Assembly: GCA_019420905.1 (NCBI GenBank)
Contig: JAHZGH010000013.1
Location: forward strand, 152,872 to 216,871
Direction of reading: 5' to 3'
Source: Succinivibrionaceae bacterium
GTDB taxonomy: Bacteria; Pseudomonadota; Gammaproteobacteria; Enterobacterales; Succinivibrionaceae
DNA: 64,000 bases
The notes beneath the pieces are model-generated. The model worked only from the letters and a program-made list of their open reading frames with translations, did no database searches and was not told where the DNA came from. Shown piece after piece: positions 26,032 through 35,343 of the stretch. Each line of letters begins with the position of its first letter. Positions within the stretch are counted from its first letter, which is position 1. The position numbers were made by a program, and so were the translations under genes.

Positions 26032-28847
26032 TACTTAAACTCCTTTTTGGAAATAGCTTCAGAATATAAATCTAAAAGAACAGAAAGCCTCTCATCATCT
26101 TTAAATGGCTCATTACGATAGGCTTTTTCCACTACAAAATCTAATTTTTGATGGGCCTCTTTTAGTTCATCTAGCATCTTATCAGAGTTATACATATCTC
26201 CTAATGTAATTTGTCTCCCTGAAAGTCTTGCTCTTATTCTTCTAATATCCTTTGCTATATTTGTAATATCATCTTTCTGTTCTTGTGTTACTTTTGGCCA
26301 AATAAATGTATTAAAAGTCATATCACGAGAATAGCGATAATCAGCCTTCAATCTCCCAGAGGTCAATCTCATCCACACCATATGCATTCTTGAAGTGAGA
26401 ATTACAAAATCATAATTGGAAGCATTAGGAATATAAAAACAACTATTGTTTACAATAGTATCTGCTTTTATAAAATCTATAGGAACATAGTATCTATTTG
26501 CTGAAGTGACAGCAGGTATAACCAAGACTGATTCAGGGTTTGGTATATTTGCAAGTTGTCCAAATCTCTATGGGTAATCTCTGATTTTATATGCTTGACC
26601 AGTCTTAGTTTGATTTTTTCGCCATTCCCTACACTGTTCCACCTTATCCATTATGAATTTACATTTTGACCATTAGTCTTTTTTATCTTCAGTCAACCAT
26701 AAGCAATATCTGAACTCGCTTTTCATAAGTTCACTGCTACCAATAAATCTTTTAATAAAAGGAATAGCTTCCGGATAATTTTCTTTAAAATTTTGGCCTT
26801 CTGCATAATCTAAAAAAAGACTTCCTCCATCATTTGCCATGTTACCGAAAGACAAATTTAAATCTGTAGATAATGCATTTTTTGCCTAGAAACAATTATG
26901 CTTTGAGAATTATTTGTTAAATAAGGAGAAATCTTATTACATAACAACCTATGTGAACTCTTATTTTTATTATCGAAAAACTCAATCCATGTTTTTTTAC
27001 TTTCTTTATAAGAGAATCCAACAATAATACAAGTTACGCCTGCTTTATTTGAAGCACCATTAAACCAAGGGAAAGAGGTATAAGCAAAATTGATTTTTAT
27101 ACCTCTACCTAATAAAAGCCCCCATAGTGTATTTACTTGTTCTCCCTGACAAATTGAGTTTGTGGAAACAAAAGCAGTTTTGATATTTTGGTTTCTCTGC
27201 ATATAATTTGCTGCTTTAATAAACCAACCTGTTACAAAATCAGCATAGCCTATTTTATATTCAAGAGGATAAAAATCCTGTAGCCATTTTTTCTGATCTT
27301 TGTTAACTGTCAAAAATCCTCCAAAAGGGGGGATTGCCTAAAATAAAAGAACATTCTTCTGCAGGAAGAATCGAATTCCAATCAGTTGTGAGTGCGTTTG
27401 CTGTAACAATAGTAGCAGATGATTTAAGGGGTATAGAGTCAATGTTACTTCCAAACCTCTGATTTGTCTGCTGGTTCATCAAATGTTGCATCAACCACAT
27501 AGAAACATGTGCAATTTCTGCTGGCCAATCCTCGATTTCAATACCATAAAACTGATTAATGTTTATATATGAGTCAGTAAAAACGCCTTCATTGATATAT
27601 ACTAGAACTTCATTTTCTAAAAGACGTAGCTCTTTATAAGAAATTAACAGAAAATTACCACAGCCACAAGCAGGATCTAAAAACTTCAATTCCCCAATAT
27701 GAGACAAAAATCCTTATATCTTTTCTTACGCTGTATATCTAAATCTATAGCTTGCTGGCTAAAGTAATCTGAATACCCCGTGACATGATTTTTTCTTGGA
27801 AATTTAAGACTAGGTATTTTTTCTATTTCTTTAATTAGTACTGTATCTTCTTCTTTAAGTTTTTCAAATTGGGCATACAACTTGTTTAAAAATAGAGGTC
27901 TGACAATCTTTAAAATATTTTCTTCTGAGGTATAGTGGGCTCCTAAATTTCTCCTATCCTCCTTTTTCATTGCTCCTTGAAACATAGATCCAAAAATAGC
28001 AGGAGAGATTTCATGCCACTCAAGACAACCACAATCAAGGAGCTGATTTCTCGTAGAAAGGTCAAAGTCAGGAATATATCCTTCATCCTTGAAAAGACCG
28101 TCATTTACGTATGGAAAAGCCATAATTTCGACAGGGATCTTGTGCCTAAACTTTTCTCTGTCTTCTTTTTTTGGTATTTAAAATTACGAAAAGATCTTCA
28201 AAAAATTTTTTTACATTCGTTCCATGTTTATCTACTAATTTATCAAAAGAATTAGTAAACATATTATCAGATAAAAAGTTAAAAATTCCTGTATCTTCAG
28301 CGAAGAAGCAGAAAAGAACTCTTCTGATAAAAGAATTAAGTTTTGCCATACCAGAAGGTTCAATATTATTGTGTTTGGCAAGAGTATCTAAAAGACGAGT
28401 TAACTTTAGACATGCTTTCTTATCTGCTTCCTGAGATGTTACTATTTCATCTCTTCTGCCATTTTTAATTGGCAACAAAAACGAATAATTATCTGGAAGA
28501 TCATCGAGATCGATTGATAATCTATCATTCTGTACCAAATCATAAATACACAAACTTTTAAAGTGGCAACAAATAATGAACTGGAGACGGTTCTTTTGAT
28601 TTAAAACTTCTTTAAATTGCTTAATCTTTTCTACCGCAGGAACTACGGCTTCTTCATTTTTTAGAAATCTGAAATAAGCTCTTTGTCTTATAGCAAGCTC
28701 GGGGCATTCCATAGAATCATCAACGATTTCTGAAGCTATATTTACGGCACGATCATTAACAACAGCCTGCTCTACAGAACGGTTTGTAGTTCCATAAATT
28801 TTTAGCAATTCTTTAAAAAAAGTAATTGGTTCCCACTTTTTCTTCAT
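26031..28847 (-). pseudogene. MmeI-like class I DNA methyltransferase, degraded
   Basis: The ancestral protein of about 938 residues would methylate DNA with S-adenosylmethionine. Its parts are an N-terminal region, a helical spacer (FIRRVLFCFFAEDTGIF, then GSMFQGAMKKEDRRNLGAHY), the catalytic core (FLDPACGCGNFLL and GNPPF) and a target-recognition/C-terminal part (TSRMHMVWMRLTSGRLKADY). The order is that of MmeI-type enzymes, but I see no nuclease motif at the N-terminus. It is broken by frameshifts in the T7 run near 28166-28172, near 27708, in the G6 run near 27327-27332 and near 26877, and by in-frame stops at 26675-26673 and 26570-26568. It was the first gene of the five-gene operon. Confidence 0.9.
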
Positions 28848-29568
28848 TGATTAAACTAAATCAAAGATTTGAACCGATATTTCTTGTTCTTTTACCATAA
28901 GAATATCCTTACTGCATGTCTTTAATATTATTGATAAAACAGTTAGTGAGGGATATATTGATGTCTTGAAAAATTTATTTTTTTCTTATTATAAGAATCA
29001 CTATTTTTTGTTTTATATAAACAAGGTCAAGCTCTAAAAAAGAAAAGAGGATATATACATTATTTTATCTGTACAATATTATTAATGAGAATAAGTTAAT
29101 TTTAGCTAGCAAGAATAGATAAACATCAAATTTCAACTTGTAACATCTAATTACCCGTAGTTTCATATTAATTTCTAAGTTAAGAACAGAGATTTATCTC
29201 TTACACTAATTAATTCACTTATCTTTTTTAAATATATAAATAAAAGTATTCCACAAAGAAAAATAATTTTGAAATATTCTAAATATATATATTTAGAAAG
29301 AAAATAAGAAAATGTATATAATTAACATTAGTATTTAAATTAAAATAATATAGCATTTTTGCAAATAAAATTGCTAAACAATTTAATTATTTTATGCTCC
29401 ACTTTTTAAGTGGAGCAACAGAGTTACTGTACTCAAAATATCAAACTTGTTCTTCTATGTTTAAGAACTAAAAAAATAAATTAAATCCTTGAAAGATCTA
29501 AATATTAATTGAGTAAATTTGAACAATAACGAACAAAAAAATCAATATTGATGGGAAATCTGATGAAA
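28848..29568. other. AT-rich spacer between the island operon and tRNA-Trp
   Basis: No gene is seen in this 720-base, very AT-rich stretch. It presumably carries the promoter of the methyltransferase operon. A hairpin at 29395-29417 is the only structured element. Confidence 0.6.
29395..29417 (-). terminator. Possible terminator hairpin downstream of tRNA-Trp
   Basis: A 10-bp perfect stem (TGCTCCACTT / AAGTGGAGCA) with a 3-base loop lies 150 bases past the tRNA-Trp 3' end. The tail on the minus strand is U-rich but broken, so termination is uncertain. Confidence 0.4.
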
Positions 29569-29644
29569 TGGCAGGGGCAGAAAGACTCGAACTCTCAACC
29601 GTCGGTTTTGGAGACCGCTGTTCTACCATTAGAACTATGCCCCT
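29569..29644 (-). tRNA. trpT: tRNA-Trp (anticodon CCA)
   Basis: The 76-base minus-strand gene folds as a full cloverleaf. The 7-bp acceptor stem is AGGGGCA / TGCCCCT, the anticodon loop is CTCCAAA with anticodon CCA, and the T loop is TTCGAGT. The 3' CCA is encoded. The sequence closely matches E. coli tRNA-Trp. It marks one edge of the AT-rich island, whose genes lie on its 3' side, a usual arrangement for tRNA-associated islands. Confidence 0.95.
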
Positions 29645-29831
29645 GCAAAATGCTGAATTATTATGCCATAGAAAATAAAATTGTCAAGTATTTTTTGATT
29701 AAATTAGAACTCATATTTCTCGAAATTTTTTACCTTTTTATAAATTATTTATTGTCTATTTTGGTATTTTATAAAAAATCATTTATAATCAATATATTAT
29801 AAAAATAAATGCCAAAATTTTTCGATTAGTG

Positions 29832-29837
29832 TATAAT
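29832..29837 (+). promoter_or_regulatory. Likely -10 element for pyrBI
   Basis: A consensus TATAAT lies about 95 bases before pyrB. The -35 region is poor, so the promoter call is tentative. Confidence 0.5.
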
Positions 29838-29844
29838 TTAATTT

Positions 29845-29878
29845 TCAGGAACAGCGTAAAAACGCAAGCGCTCCTGAA
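29845..29878 (+). promoter_or_regulatory. Structured pyrBI leader hairpin
   Basis: An outer stem TTCAGGA / TCCTGAA encloses an inner GCGT-AAAA-ACGC hairpin in the untranslated leader of pyrB. No U-run follows directly, so this is not the classic E. coli pyrBI attenuator. Its role is unknown. Confidence 0.45.
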
Positions 29879-29932
29879 AACAGCGTAGCGTCCCGTTCCA
29901 ACTGTTAAACTTTCAGTGACAAGGGACAACAT

Positions 29933-30856
29933 ATGACAAATCCTCTCTTCCAGAAAGATATCATCTCTATTTCTGAATTCACAAAAGACCATATTGAACT
30001 GGTACTCAAAACTGCTCGTGAACTCAAAGCTAATCCGAGAAATGATTTATTAAAAGACAAGCTTATCGGCGTTACCTTCTTTGAAGGATCAACCCGCACA
30101 AGATTATCTTTTGAAACCGCCATTCAGCGTTTAGGCGGCCGTGTCATTGGTTTCTCTGATGCCTCTAATACCTCTTTAGGTAAGAAAGGTGAAACCTTTG
30201 TAGATTCAATGCGCATCATTACCTCATATACTGATGCCCTAGTCATTCGCCATCATCGTGAAGGTGCAGCTCGCTTAGCCGCAGACATTTCTCCTGTTCC
30301 TGTTATCAATGCAGGAGACGGTGCAAATCAGCATCCATCTCAGACCATGCTAGATTTATTTAGCATTTATGAGACACAAGGCCGTCTAGAAGAAATCAGT
30401 ATTGCCTTTGTTGGAGATCTAAAATATGGCCGTACTGTTCACTCCTTAGCTGAAGCCTTATCTTTATATAACGCTAGAATTTACTTTGTATCTCCTGAAT
30501 CTCTGGCCATGCCTGAATATATTCTCAAAGATCTCGACGCGCACGGAATCAAATATTCCATTCACGACACTCTTGAAGAAGTGATGCCTAAAGTTGATAT
30601 TCTATATATGACCCGCGTGCAAAAAGAGCGCTTTGATGAAACTGAATATCAGCATTTAAAATCAAAATTTATCCTTACTCCTGAAATCTTAGTCGATGCT
30701 CGTGAAAACATGAAGATTTTACATCCTTTACCTCGTATCGATGAGATTGTTTCAAGCGTGGATGCAAGCCCGCATGCTTATTACTTCAAACAGGCTGCTA
30801 ACGGCGTTTATGCTCGCGAAGCCCTCTTGGCCTTAGTTTTAAATAAGGAGATCTAA
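29933..30856 (+). CDS. pyrB: Aspartate carbamoyltransferase catalytic chain
   Basis: PyrB joins carbamoyl phosphate and aspartate in the first committed step of pyrimidine synthesis. The carbamoyl phosphate motif STRTRLSFE, the SLGKKGE loop and the HPLPR motif near residue 264 are all present. The length of 307 residues and the enteric-like start (MTNPLFQKDIISI) indicate the class that assembles with PyrI. AAGGGA lies 6 bases before the ATG. One base separates it from pyrI. Confidence 0.97.
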   Translation: MTNPLFQKDIISISEFTKDHIELVLKTARELKANPRNDLLKDKLIGVTFFEGSTRTRLSFETAIQRLGGRVIGFSDASNTSLGKKGETFVDSMRIITSYTDALVIRHHREGAARLAADISPVPVINAGDGANQHPSQTMLDLFSIYETQGRLEEISIAFVGDLKYGRTVHSLAEALSLYNARIYFVSPESLAMPEYILKDLDAHGIKYSIHDTLEEVMPKVDILYMTRVQKERFDETEYQHLKSKFILTPEILVDARENMKILHPLPRIDEIVSSVDASPHAYYFKQAANGVYAREALLALVLNKEI

Positions 30857-30857
30857 T

Positions 30858-31349
30858 ATGTCCGTATCTACCGAAAATAAAGATAAGCTCATGGTCGAAG
30901 CGATTGCTAACGGTACTGTAATCGATCATATTGCTCCAGGTCAGGCCATCAACATTTTACGCATGTTCAAGTTCTTAAGCCGCAATAATCAATTAACTGT
31001 AGGCTTTAACTTACGTTCTGGAGATATGGGCAAAAAAGACATTATTAAAATCTCCGATGTTGTTTTCTCCCCGTCTGAAACTGAACAACTGGCTATCTTA
31101 GCTCCAAACGCTACTATAAATCAGATTGAAAACTACAAGGTTGTTGATAAGTACAAATTACGTTTACCGCGTGAAACTGTAGGCGTATTTGCTTGTCCAA
31201 ACAGCAACTGCATCACTAATGTTGAAAAGGATGCCACTCCGCGCTTTAAGATTTCTAAGGAAGGCGATGTAGTTATGATGCGCTGCCATTACTGCGAAAA
31301 GGTATTTGAGCGTGACATTGTCTTAAAGCACAATGGCTTAGAGTCCTAA
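30858..31349 (+). CDS. pyrI: Aspartate carbamoyltransferase regulatory chain
   Basis: PyrI binds CTP/ATP and makes the ATCase holoenzyme allosteric. The four zinc cysteines are present as CPNSNC and CHYC. The N-terminal allosteric domain contains GTVIDHIAPGQAINIL. The protein is 163 residues. It is cotranscribed with pyrB and followed by a terminator. Confidence 0.97.
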   Translation: MSVSTENKDKLMVEAIANGTVIDHIAPGQAINILRMFKFLSRNNQLTVGFNLRSGDMGKKDIIKISDVVFSPSETEQLAILAPNATINQIENYKVVDKYKLRLPRETVGVFACPNSNCITNVEKDATPRFKISKEGDVVMMRCHYCEKVFERDIVLKHNGLES

Positions 31350-31390
31350 ATAATCTTTTAGCTTAAATATAGAGCTCTTAAATAGCATTT

Positions 31391-31421
31391 AATTAAAAAA
31401 AGCGTCAATTGGCGCTTTTTT
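31391..31421 (+). terminator. Intrinsic terminator after pyrI
   Basis: AGCGTCAATTGGCGCT forms a stem with one wobble pair, flanked by A7 and T6. The symmetric tracts would also stop the converging RNA methyltransferase transcript. Confidence 0.8.
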
Positions 31422-31460
31422 ATTTTATATTATTACAAATTTTATTGAAAAAATAAGACA

Positions 31461-32792
31461 TTATTCCTTATGAAAAAGTACAAGCGTCTCCACATGATTT
31501 GTATAAGGAAACATGTCAAAACCTTTAACCGCTTCTAATTTAAACCCTAGATTTAACAGTTTCTTAACATCACGCTTAAGAGCCGTCAAAGCACAGAAAA
31601 TCAAACTCAGATGAGCTCCTTTAGGTAATTTTGCTAAACTTTCACAAACCTCATCTCCTAATCCTGCGCGAGAAGGATCAGCTATTACTGCATAGGTGTC
31701 AGAGTTTACACAGGAAGCAATCTTTTCTTTAAGATCTCCGGCAATAAAATCAACATTATCAACTTGATTACAAAAAGCATTATCTTTTGCTGCAGCTACA
31801 GAAGCCTCGACAATTTCAATTCCGGTTACATGCTTAAAATATCGGCTGAGGCCTAATGCCATAGTCCCTACACCGCAGCAGAGATCCAGAGCTTTCTCTC
31901 GGCTTTTAGCCTTCAAACAAAAATCTATGGCTTCATTATAAATTTGCTGTGCAATTGCATGATTTACTTGTAAAAAAGTTGAAGGACCAACTTTAAATCT
32001 ATAATCAAAAAAGTTTTCCTCAATATATTGCTTCTCTCCTATTGAGATAATTTCTCCCTTTATAACCGAATTGCCTTCATAAGGATTGATGCAAATAAAC
32101 AGAGCCTTAATATTATATTGATCAGCAGCTATTTTAAATTTTTCAATTAAATCCTGATTTGGATAACTCGCAACAATTAGCATGGCTAACCGCTCATTAC
32201 AGTCTCTAAGCAGCAGACTTCTTAAAAGACCTTTTTTTAAGGATTCATCGTAAACATCAATATCATTTAAAACGGTGCAAAGCGTTAAAGAAAAATCTGT
32301 AAACCATTGAGGTTCTAAAATACATGAGCTTATCTCCTCAACTTCATGAGAGCGCTGCTTATAAAAACCATTTATAAGCTTTCCTGAAGATCTGGCAAAA
32401 TAACGGATAGTCTTATTTCTCACAATCTTAGAAAAATCACTAGCTGCAACCTCAGGAACAGGATATTCAACATGAATATCAGCCAAAGCCTTAGATATAA
32501 GTTCTCTTTTATAATTCAAAGTCCATTCATATTTAAAAGCCCCTAAAACGCAAGCTCCGCCTAAGGATCTAACCTGAGCTGCATCAGCACGATCCGGATT
32601 TGGCTTTAATATTTTAATAAGCTTGCCTGGGCATCTTTTGGAACCTTTAACAAAAGGCTCGCCTACAAGAATTTCCACCTCCTCTAATGGTAAAGCTCCT
32701 TTAACATAGATTTCTTTATCCTCAAGAAAAACAATACCTTCACCCTTTGGTGATAAAGAATATACCTTACATATGCAAGTTTGCTCTTTCAT
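31461..32792 (-). CDS. TRAM-domain RNA uracil-C5 methyltransferase (RlmD/RlmC/TrmA family)
   Basis: The protein should methylate a uracil in rRNA or tRNA at C5 using SAM. An N-terminal TRAM/OB domain (about residues 1-60) is followed by the catalytic domain with LDLCCGVGTMALGL, IADPSRAGL and the nucleophile Cys in LIFCALTALKRDV. The usual [4Fe-4S] cysteine cluster of RlmD is absent: the region that normally has C-x-FGxCGGC reads SLGGACVLGAF. The exact target is therefore open. I choose the ATG at 32792 (443 residues), because longer starts overlap the divergent lipoprotein gene. Confidence 0.82.
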   Translation of the reverse strand: MKEQTCICKVYSLSPKGEGIVFLEDKEIYVKGALPLEEVEILVGEPFVKGSKRCPGKLIKILKPNPDRADAAQVRSLGGACVLGAFKYEWTLNYKRELISKALADIHVEYPVPEVAASDFSKIVRNKTIRYFARSSGKLINGFYKQRSHEVEEISSCILEPQWFTDFSLTLCTVLNDIDVYDESLKKGLLRSLLLRDCNERLAMLIVASYPNQDLIEKFKIAADQYNIKALFICINPYEGNSVIKGEIISIGEKQYIEENFFDYRFKVGPSTFLQVNHAIAQQIYNEAIDFCLKAKSREKALDLCCGVGTMALGLSRYFKHVTGIEIVEASVAAAKDNAFCNQVDNVDFIAGDLKEKIASCVNSDTYAVIADPSRAGLGDEVCESLAKLPKGAHLSLIFCALTALKRDVKKLLNLGFKLEAVKGFDMFPYTNHVETLVLFHKE

Positions 32793-32863
32793 AACTATAA
32801 TAACCTTACCGAGGAGAAATTTTTCCATATTATTATATGGAATAGCCAAAAAGGATACAGTCC

Positions 32864-33394
32864 ATGAAAATAAATTCTTTATTAAAAATTTCAATCATAA
32901 GCCTAGCATTAGGCTCTTTAGCTGCATGTACTAATGCTCCTACCCGCGTTGGCAATGTCTCTACTTATTATGATGGTACTATCACATCTCTTGAACTTGT
33001 AGATGTCGATAGTAATAAATACAACAGTACAGGAAATACTTTTTTAGGCGCCATAGGCGGAGCTCTTTTAGGAGGCTTAATTTCCGATCATTCTTCAGGG
33101 GCTTTAGTTGGGGGAGCTTTAGGAGGTTTAGCTGGTGCTGGAGGCTCATATCTTGGGAATCGTTCCGAAGGCGTACGCATGACAGTTAAAACTAGTAATG
33201 GTCCAACAATCGTTGATACATATTTTAACTGCCAATTAAAAATTGGCCGTAAAGTCCGACTTCTCTCAGGAAGCAATAATGGCGAAGTTCAGATTTACTA
33301 TAACGGTGCCTATAAAACTATTACGGCACAATCCCAAGCTGACTGTCCTTCTACCTATAATCGCATAAAAAAAGGTGAAAGTATTAACGATTAG
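32864..33394 (+). CDS. Glycine-zipper outer-membrane lipoprotein (SlyB-like)
   Basis: The N-terminal signal peptide ends in a lipobox (LAAC at about residues 19-22), so this is a lipoprotein. A glycine-zipper region at about residues 62-100 (FLGAIGGALLGGLI, then GALVGGALGGLAGAGG) fits a paired hairpin in the membrane. The C-terminal part is a small beta-rich domain. SlyB and Pcp family proteins share this plan and act in outer-membrane integrity; the precise member is not clear. It is divergent from the RNA methyltransferase and followed by a terminator. Confidence 0.78.
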   Translation: MKINSLLKISIISLALGSLAACTNAPTRVGNVSTYYDGTITSLELVDVDSNKYNSTGNTFLGAIGGALLGGLISDHSSGALVGGALGGLAGAGGSYLGNRSEGVRMTVKTSNGPTIVDTYFNCQLKIGRKVRLLSGSNNGEVQIYYNGAYKTITAQSQADCPSTYNRIKKGESIND

Positions 33395-33426
33395 CTATCT
33401 TCCCTAATTTAAACTCCTCCTACCAT

Positions 33427-33457
33427 AGCCACAAAAAACTTTTGTGGCTTTTTATTT
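33427..33457 (+). terminator. Intrinsic terminator after the lipoprotein gene
   Basis: The 10-bp stem AGCCACAAAA / TTTTGTGGCT with a 3-base loop is followed by a T-rich tail. Confidence 0.85.
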
Positions 33458-33597
33458 AAAATAATTTCATATTTTTCAAATAAATATCGTAATTTAATAA
33501 AAATTACATACAGTTAACAAATTAATAATCTATTTTTTACCATCCGTCTTTAAATTATGTACCGAAAAATTTGAAAAATAATAAGACCGGAGTTTTT

Positions 33598-35019
33598 ATG
33601 AAAAAAATTGCTGTTTCTGCAATTGTATTAGGAATGAGTATTGCTTCTTGTGTTTCTGCTGCTACTGACATCAGCGTTTATAATCGTGCAGTTGCTGGAG
33701 ATATAACCATTCAAGGAGGTGCTCGTCGTATTCATGGAAATATGGCAGAAATGTACCAATCTGAAATTGAATTGGCACAAAAGCAACATGCTAAAAATGT
33801 TATTCTTTTAATTGGTGATGGTATGGGTGATAGCGAAATTACTGCAGCCCGTAACTTTGCCTTAGGTGCAGGCGGTTCTTTCAAAGGCTTAGACGCATTA
33901 CCGTTCTCTGGACAATATACCCATTATTCTTTAAATAAAAAAACTCATAAACCAGATTATGTAACTGATTCTGCAGCCTCTGCAACAGCATGGTCTACTG
34001 GCGTTAAGTCCTATAATGGCGCTATAGGCGTCGATGTAAATGGCAAAAGCTTCCAAAATATTATCGAATTAGCTAAGAAGAATGGATTAGCTACAGGTGA
34101 TATCTCTACAGCTGAAATTCAGGATGCAACTCCTGCTGCTATGTTAGCTCACGTTACCCACAGAAAATGCTATGCTCCATCATCTACTGCTAAGCTTTGC
34201 CCAGAAGAGACACTAGATAAAGGCGGATTAGGCTCAATTTCAGAACAGATCTTAAATACCCGTGCCGACATCACCATGGGCGGCGGTGCTGCATCCTTTA
34301 ATGAAAAAGCCACAGCTGGTGAATATAAAGGCAAAACTCTCTTAGAGCAGGCTAAAGAACGCGGCTATGTTGTCGTAAATAACTTAGAGGAAATGCTTGC
34401 CGTTAAGGAAGCTAATCAGGATGCTCCTGTATTAGGTCTATTTGCTGACGGCAATATGCCTATTAGATTAAAGGGTCCTCAAGCTACTTTACACGGTAAT
34501 TTAGAAAAGCCTGCTGTTAAATGTGAAATAAATGACAAGCGTGAAGCCTCTGTTCCTACCTTAGCTCAAATGACCCAGAAGAGCATTGAGCTATTGAGTC
34601 AAAATGAAAAAGGCTTCTTCCTGCAAGTTGAAGGAGCTTCTATTGATAAGCAGGCTCATGCAAATAATCCTTGCGGTCAGTTCGGTGAAACCATGGACTT
34701 AGATGAGGCTGTACAAGTAGCTTTAGATTTTGCTAAAAAGGATGGCAATACCTTAGTTATCGTTACTGCAGACCATGCTCACGCTACACAGATTGTATAT
34801 CCAGATGCTAAAGCTCCAGGATATACCCAAGCAGTTATCACCGCAGATGGTGCTCCTATGACTATAAGCTACGGCAACTCTGAAGATGTTAATGATGCAG
34901 GACATACTGGAGCTCAGTTACGAATCGCAGGTTATGGTCCAGGTGCACTCAACGTTATGGGCTTAACCGATCAGACTGACTTATTCTTCACTATAAAAAA
35001 TACTTTAAATTTGAAATAA
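33598..35019 (+). CDS. phoA: Alkaline phosphatase
   Basis: This periplasmic phosphomonoesterase releases phosphate. It aligns with E. coli PhoA over its full length. The nucleophile Ser is in YVTDSAASATAW, the metal ligands are in LIGDGMGD, SIDKQAHANNP and TADHAHATQ, and HTGAQLRI supplies the last His. The second-sphere Asp330 of E. coli is Ala here. Disulfide cysteines in HRKCY, KLC, VKCE and NPCGQ are kept. I start at the ATG at 33598, which has GGAG at 6 bases and begins a clean Sec signal peptide; a longer start at 33571 has no ribosome site. I could not identify a convincing Pho box. Confidence 0.95.
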   Translation: MKKIAVSAIVLGMSIASCVSAATDISVYNRAVAGDITIQGGARRIHGNMAEMYQSEIELAQKQHAKNVILLIGDGMGDSEITAARNFALGAGGSFKGLDALPFSGQYTHYSLNKKTHKPDYVTDSAASATAWSTGVKSYNGAIGVDVNGKSFQNIIELAKKNGLATGDISTAEIQDATPAAMLAHVTHRKCYAPSSTAKLCPEETLDKGGLGSISEQILNTRADITMGGGAASFNEKATAGEYKGKTLLEQAKERGYVVVNNLEEMLAVKEANQDAPVLGLFADGNMPIRLKGPQATLHGNLEKPAVKCEINDKREASVPTLAQMTQKSIELLSQNEKGFFLQVEGASIDKQAHANNPCGQFGETMDLDEAVQVALDFAKKDGNTLVIVTADHAHATQIVYPDAKAPGYTQAVITADGAPMTISYGNSEDVNDAGHTGAQLRIAGYGPGALNVMGLTDQTDLFFTIKNTLNLK

Positions 35020-35060
35020 TAAAAAAGTCCCCATTATTTTAAGTATGTAAAATAACATAC

Positions 35061-35091
35061 ACTCCTTAGATCTAATCTAAGGAGTTTTTTT
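35061..35091 (+). terminator. Intrinsic terminator after phoA
   Basis: The 10-bp stem ACTCCTTAGA / TCTAAGGAGT with a 5-base loop is followed by T7. Confidence 0.88.
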
Positions 35092-35227
35092 ACATTAAAA
35101 AAACTAATAGATCTGAAATAAGATAACTGTGATCTTTCTAAAAGATCTTCTTATATAAGATAACTTCTTTTTGGAAGTAATTATTTATGAAAATAAGGAA
35201 TTATTATAGGAGAGCTTTTCTACAGGG

Positions 35228-35304
35228 TGGTGGCCCATTCCTGACTTGAACAGGAGACCAAACGATTATGAGTCGTCTGCTCTGACCAACTGAGCTAATG
35301 GGCC
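35228..35304 (-). tRNA. ileX: tRNA-Ile2 (anticodon CAT, lysidine-modified type)
   Basis: The 77-base minus-strand gene has acceptor stem GGCCCAT / ATGGGCC, discriminator A and an encoded CCA. The anticodon loop is CTCATAA. A CAT anticodon can be Met or Ile2. The GGCCC acceptor and the CGACTCATAATCG anticodon arm match E. coli ileX and not metT, so C34 is expected to become lysidine and read AUA codons. Confidence 0.9.
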
Positions 35305-35343
35305 GTCAACGTGCGTTATTATACACCAATATCTACATTATCT

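Noticed and set aside
27977..28434. Overlapping plus-strand frames in the methyltransferase pseudogene
   Set aside because: They are antisense to recognisable methyltransferase sequence and have no protein similarity that I can see.
29569..29644. Integrase or transposase next to tRNA-Trp
   Set aside because: No recombinase gene, intact or broken, could be found between the tRNA and the methyltransferase operon.
33480..33590. Pho box before phoA
   Set aside because: No pair of CTGTCAT-like repeats at 11-base spacing could be found.
35228..35304. Elongator tRNA-Met
   Set aside because: The CAT anticodon allows it, but the acceptor stem and anticodon arm match tRNA-Ile2 (ileX), not metT.
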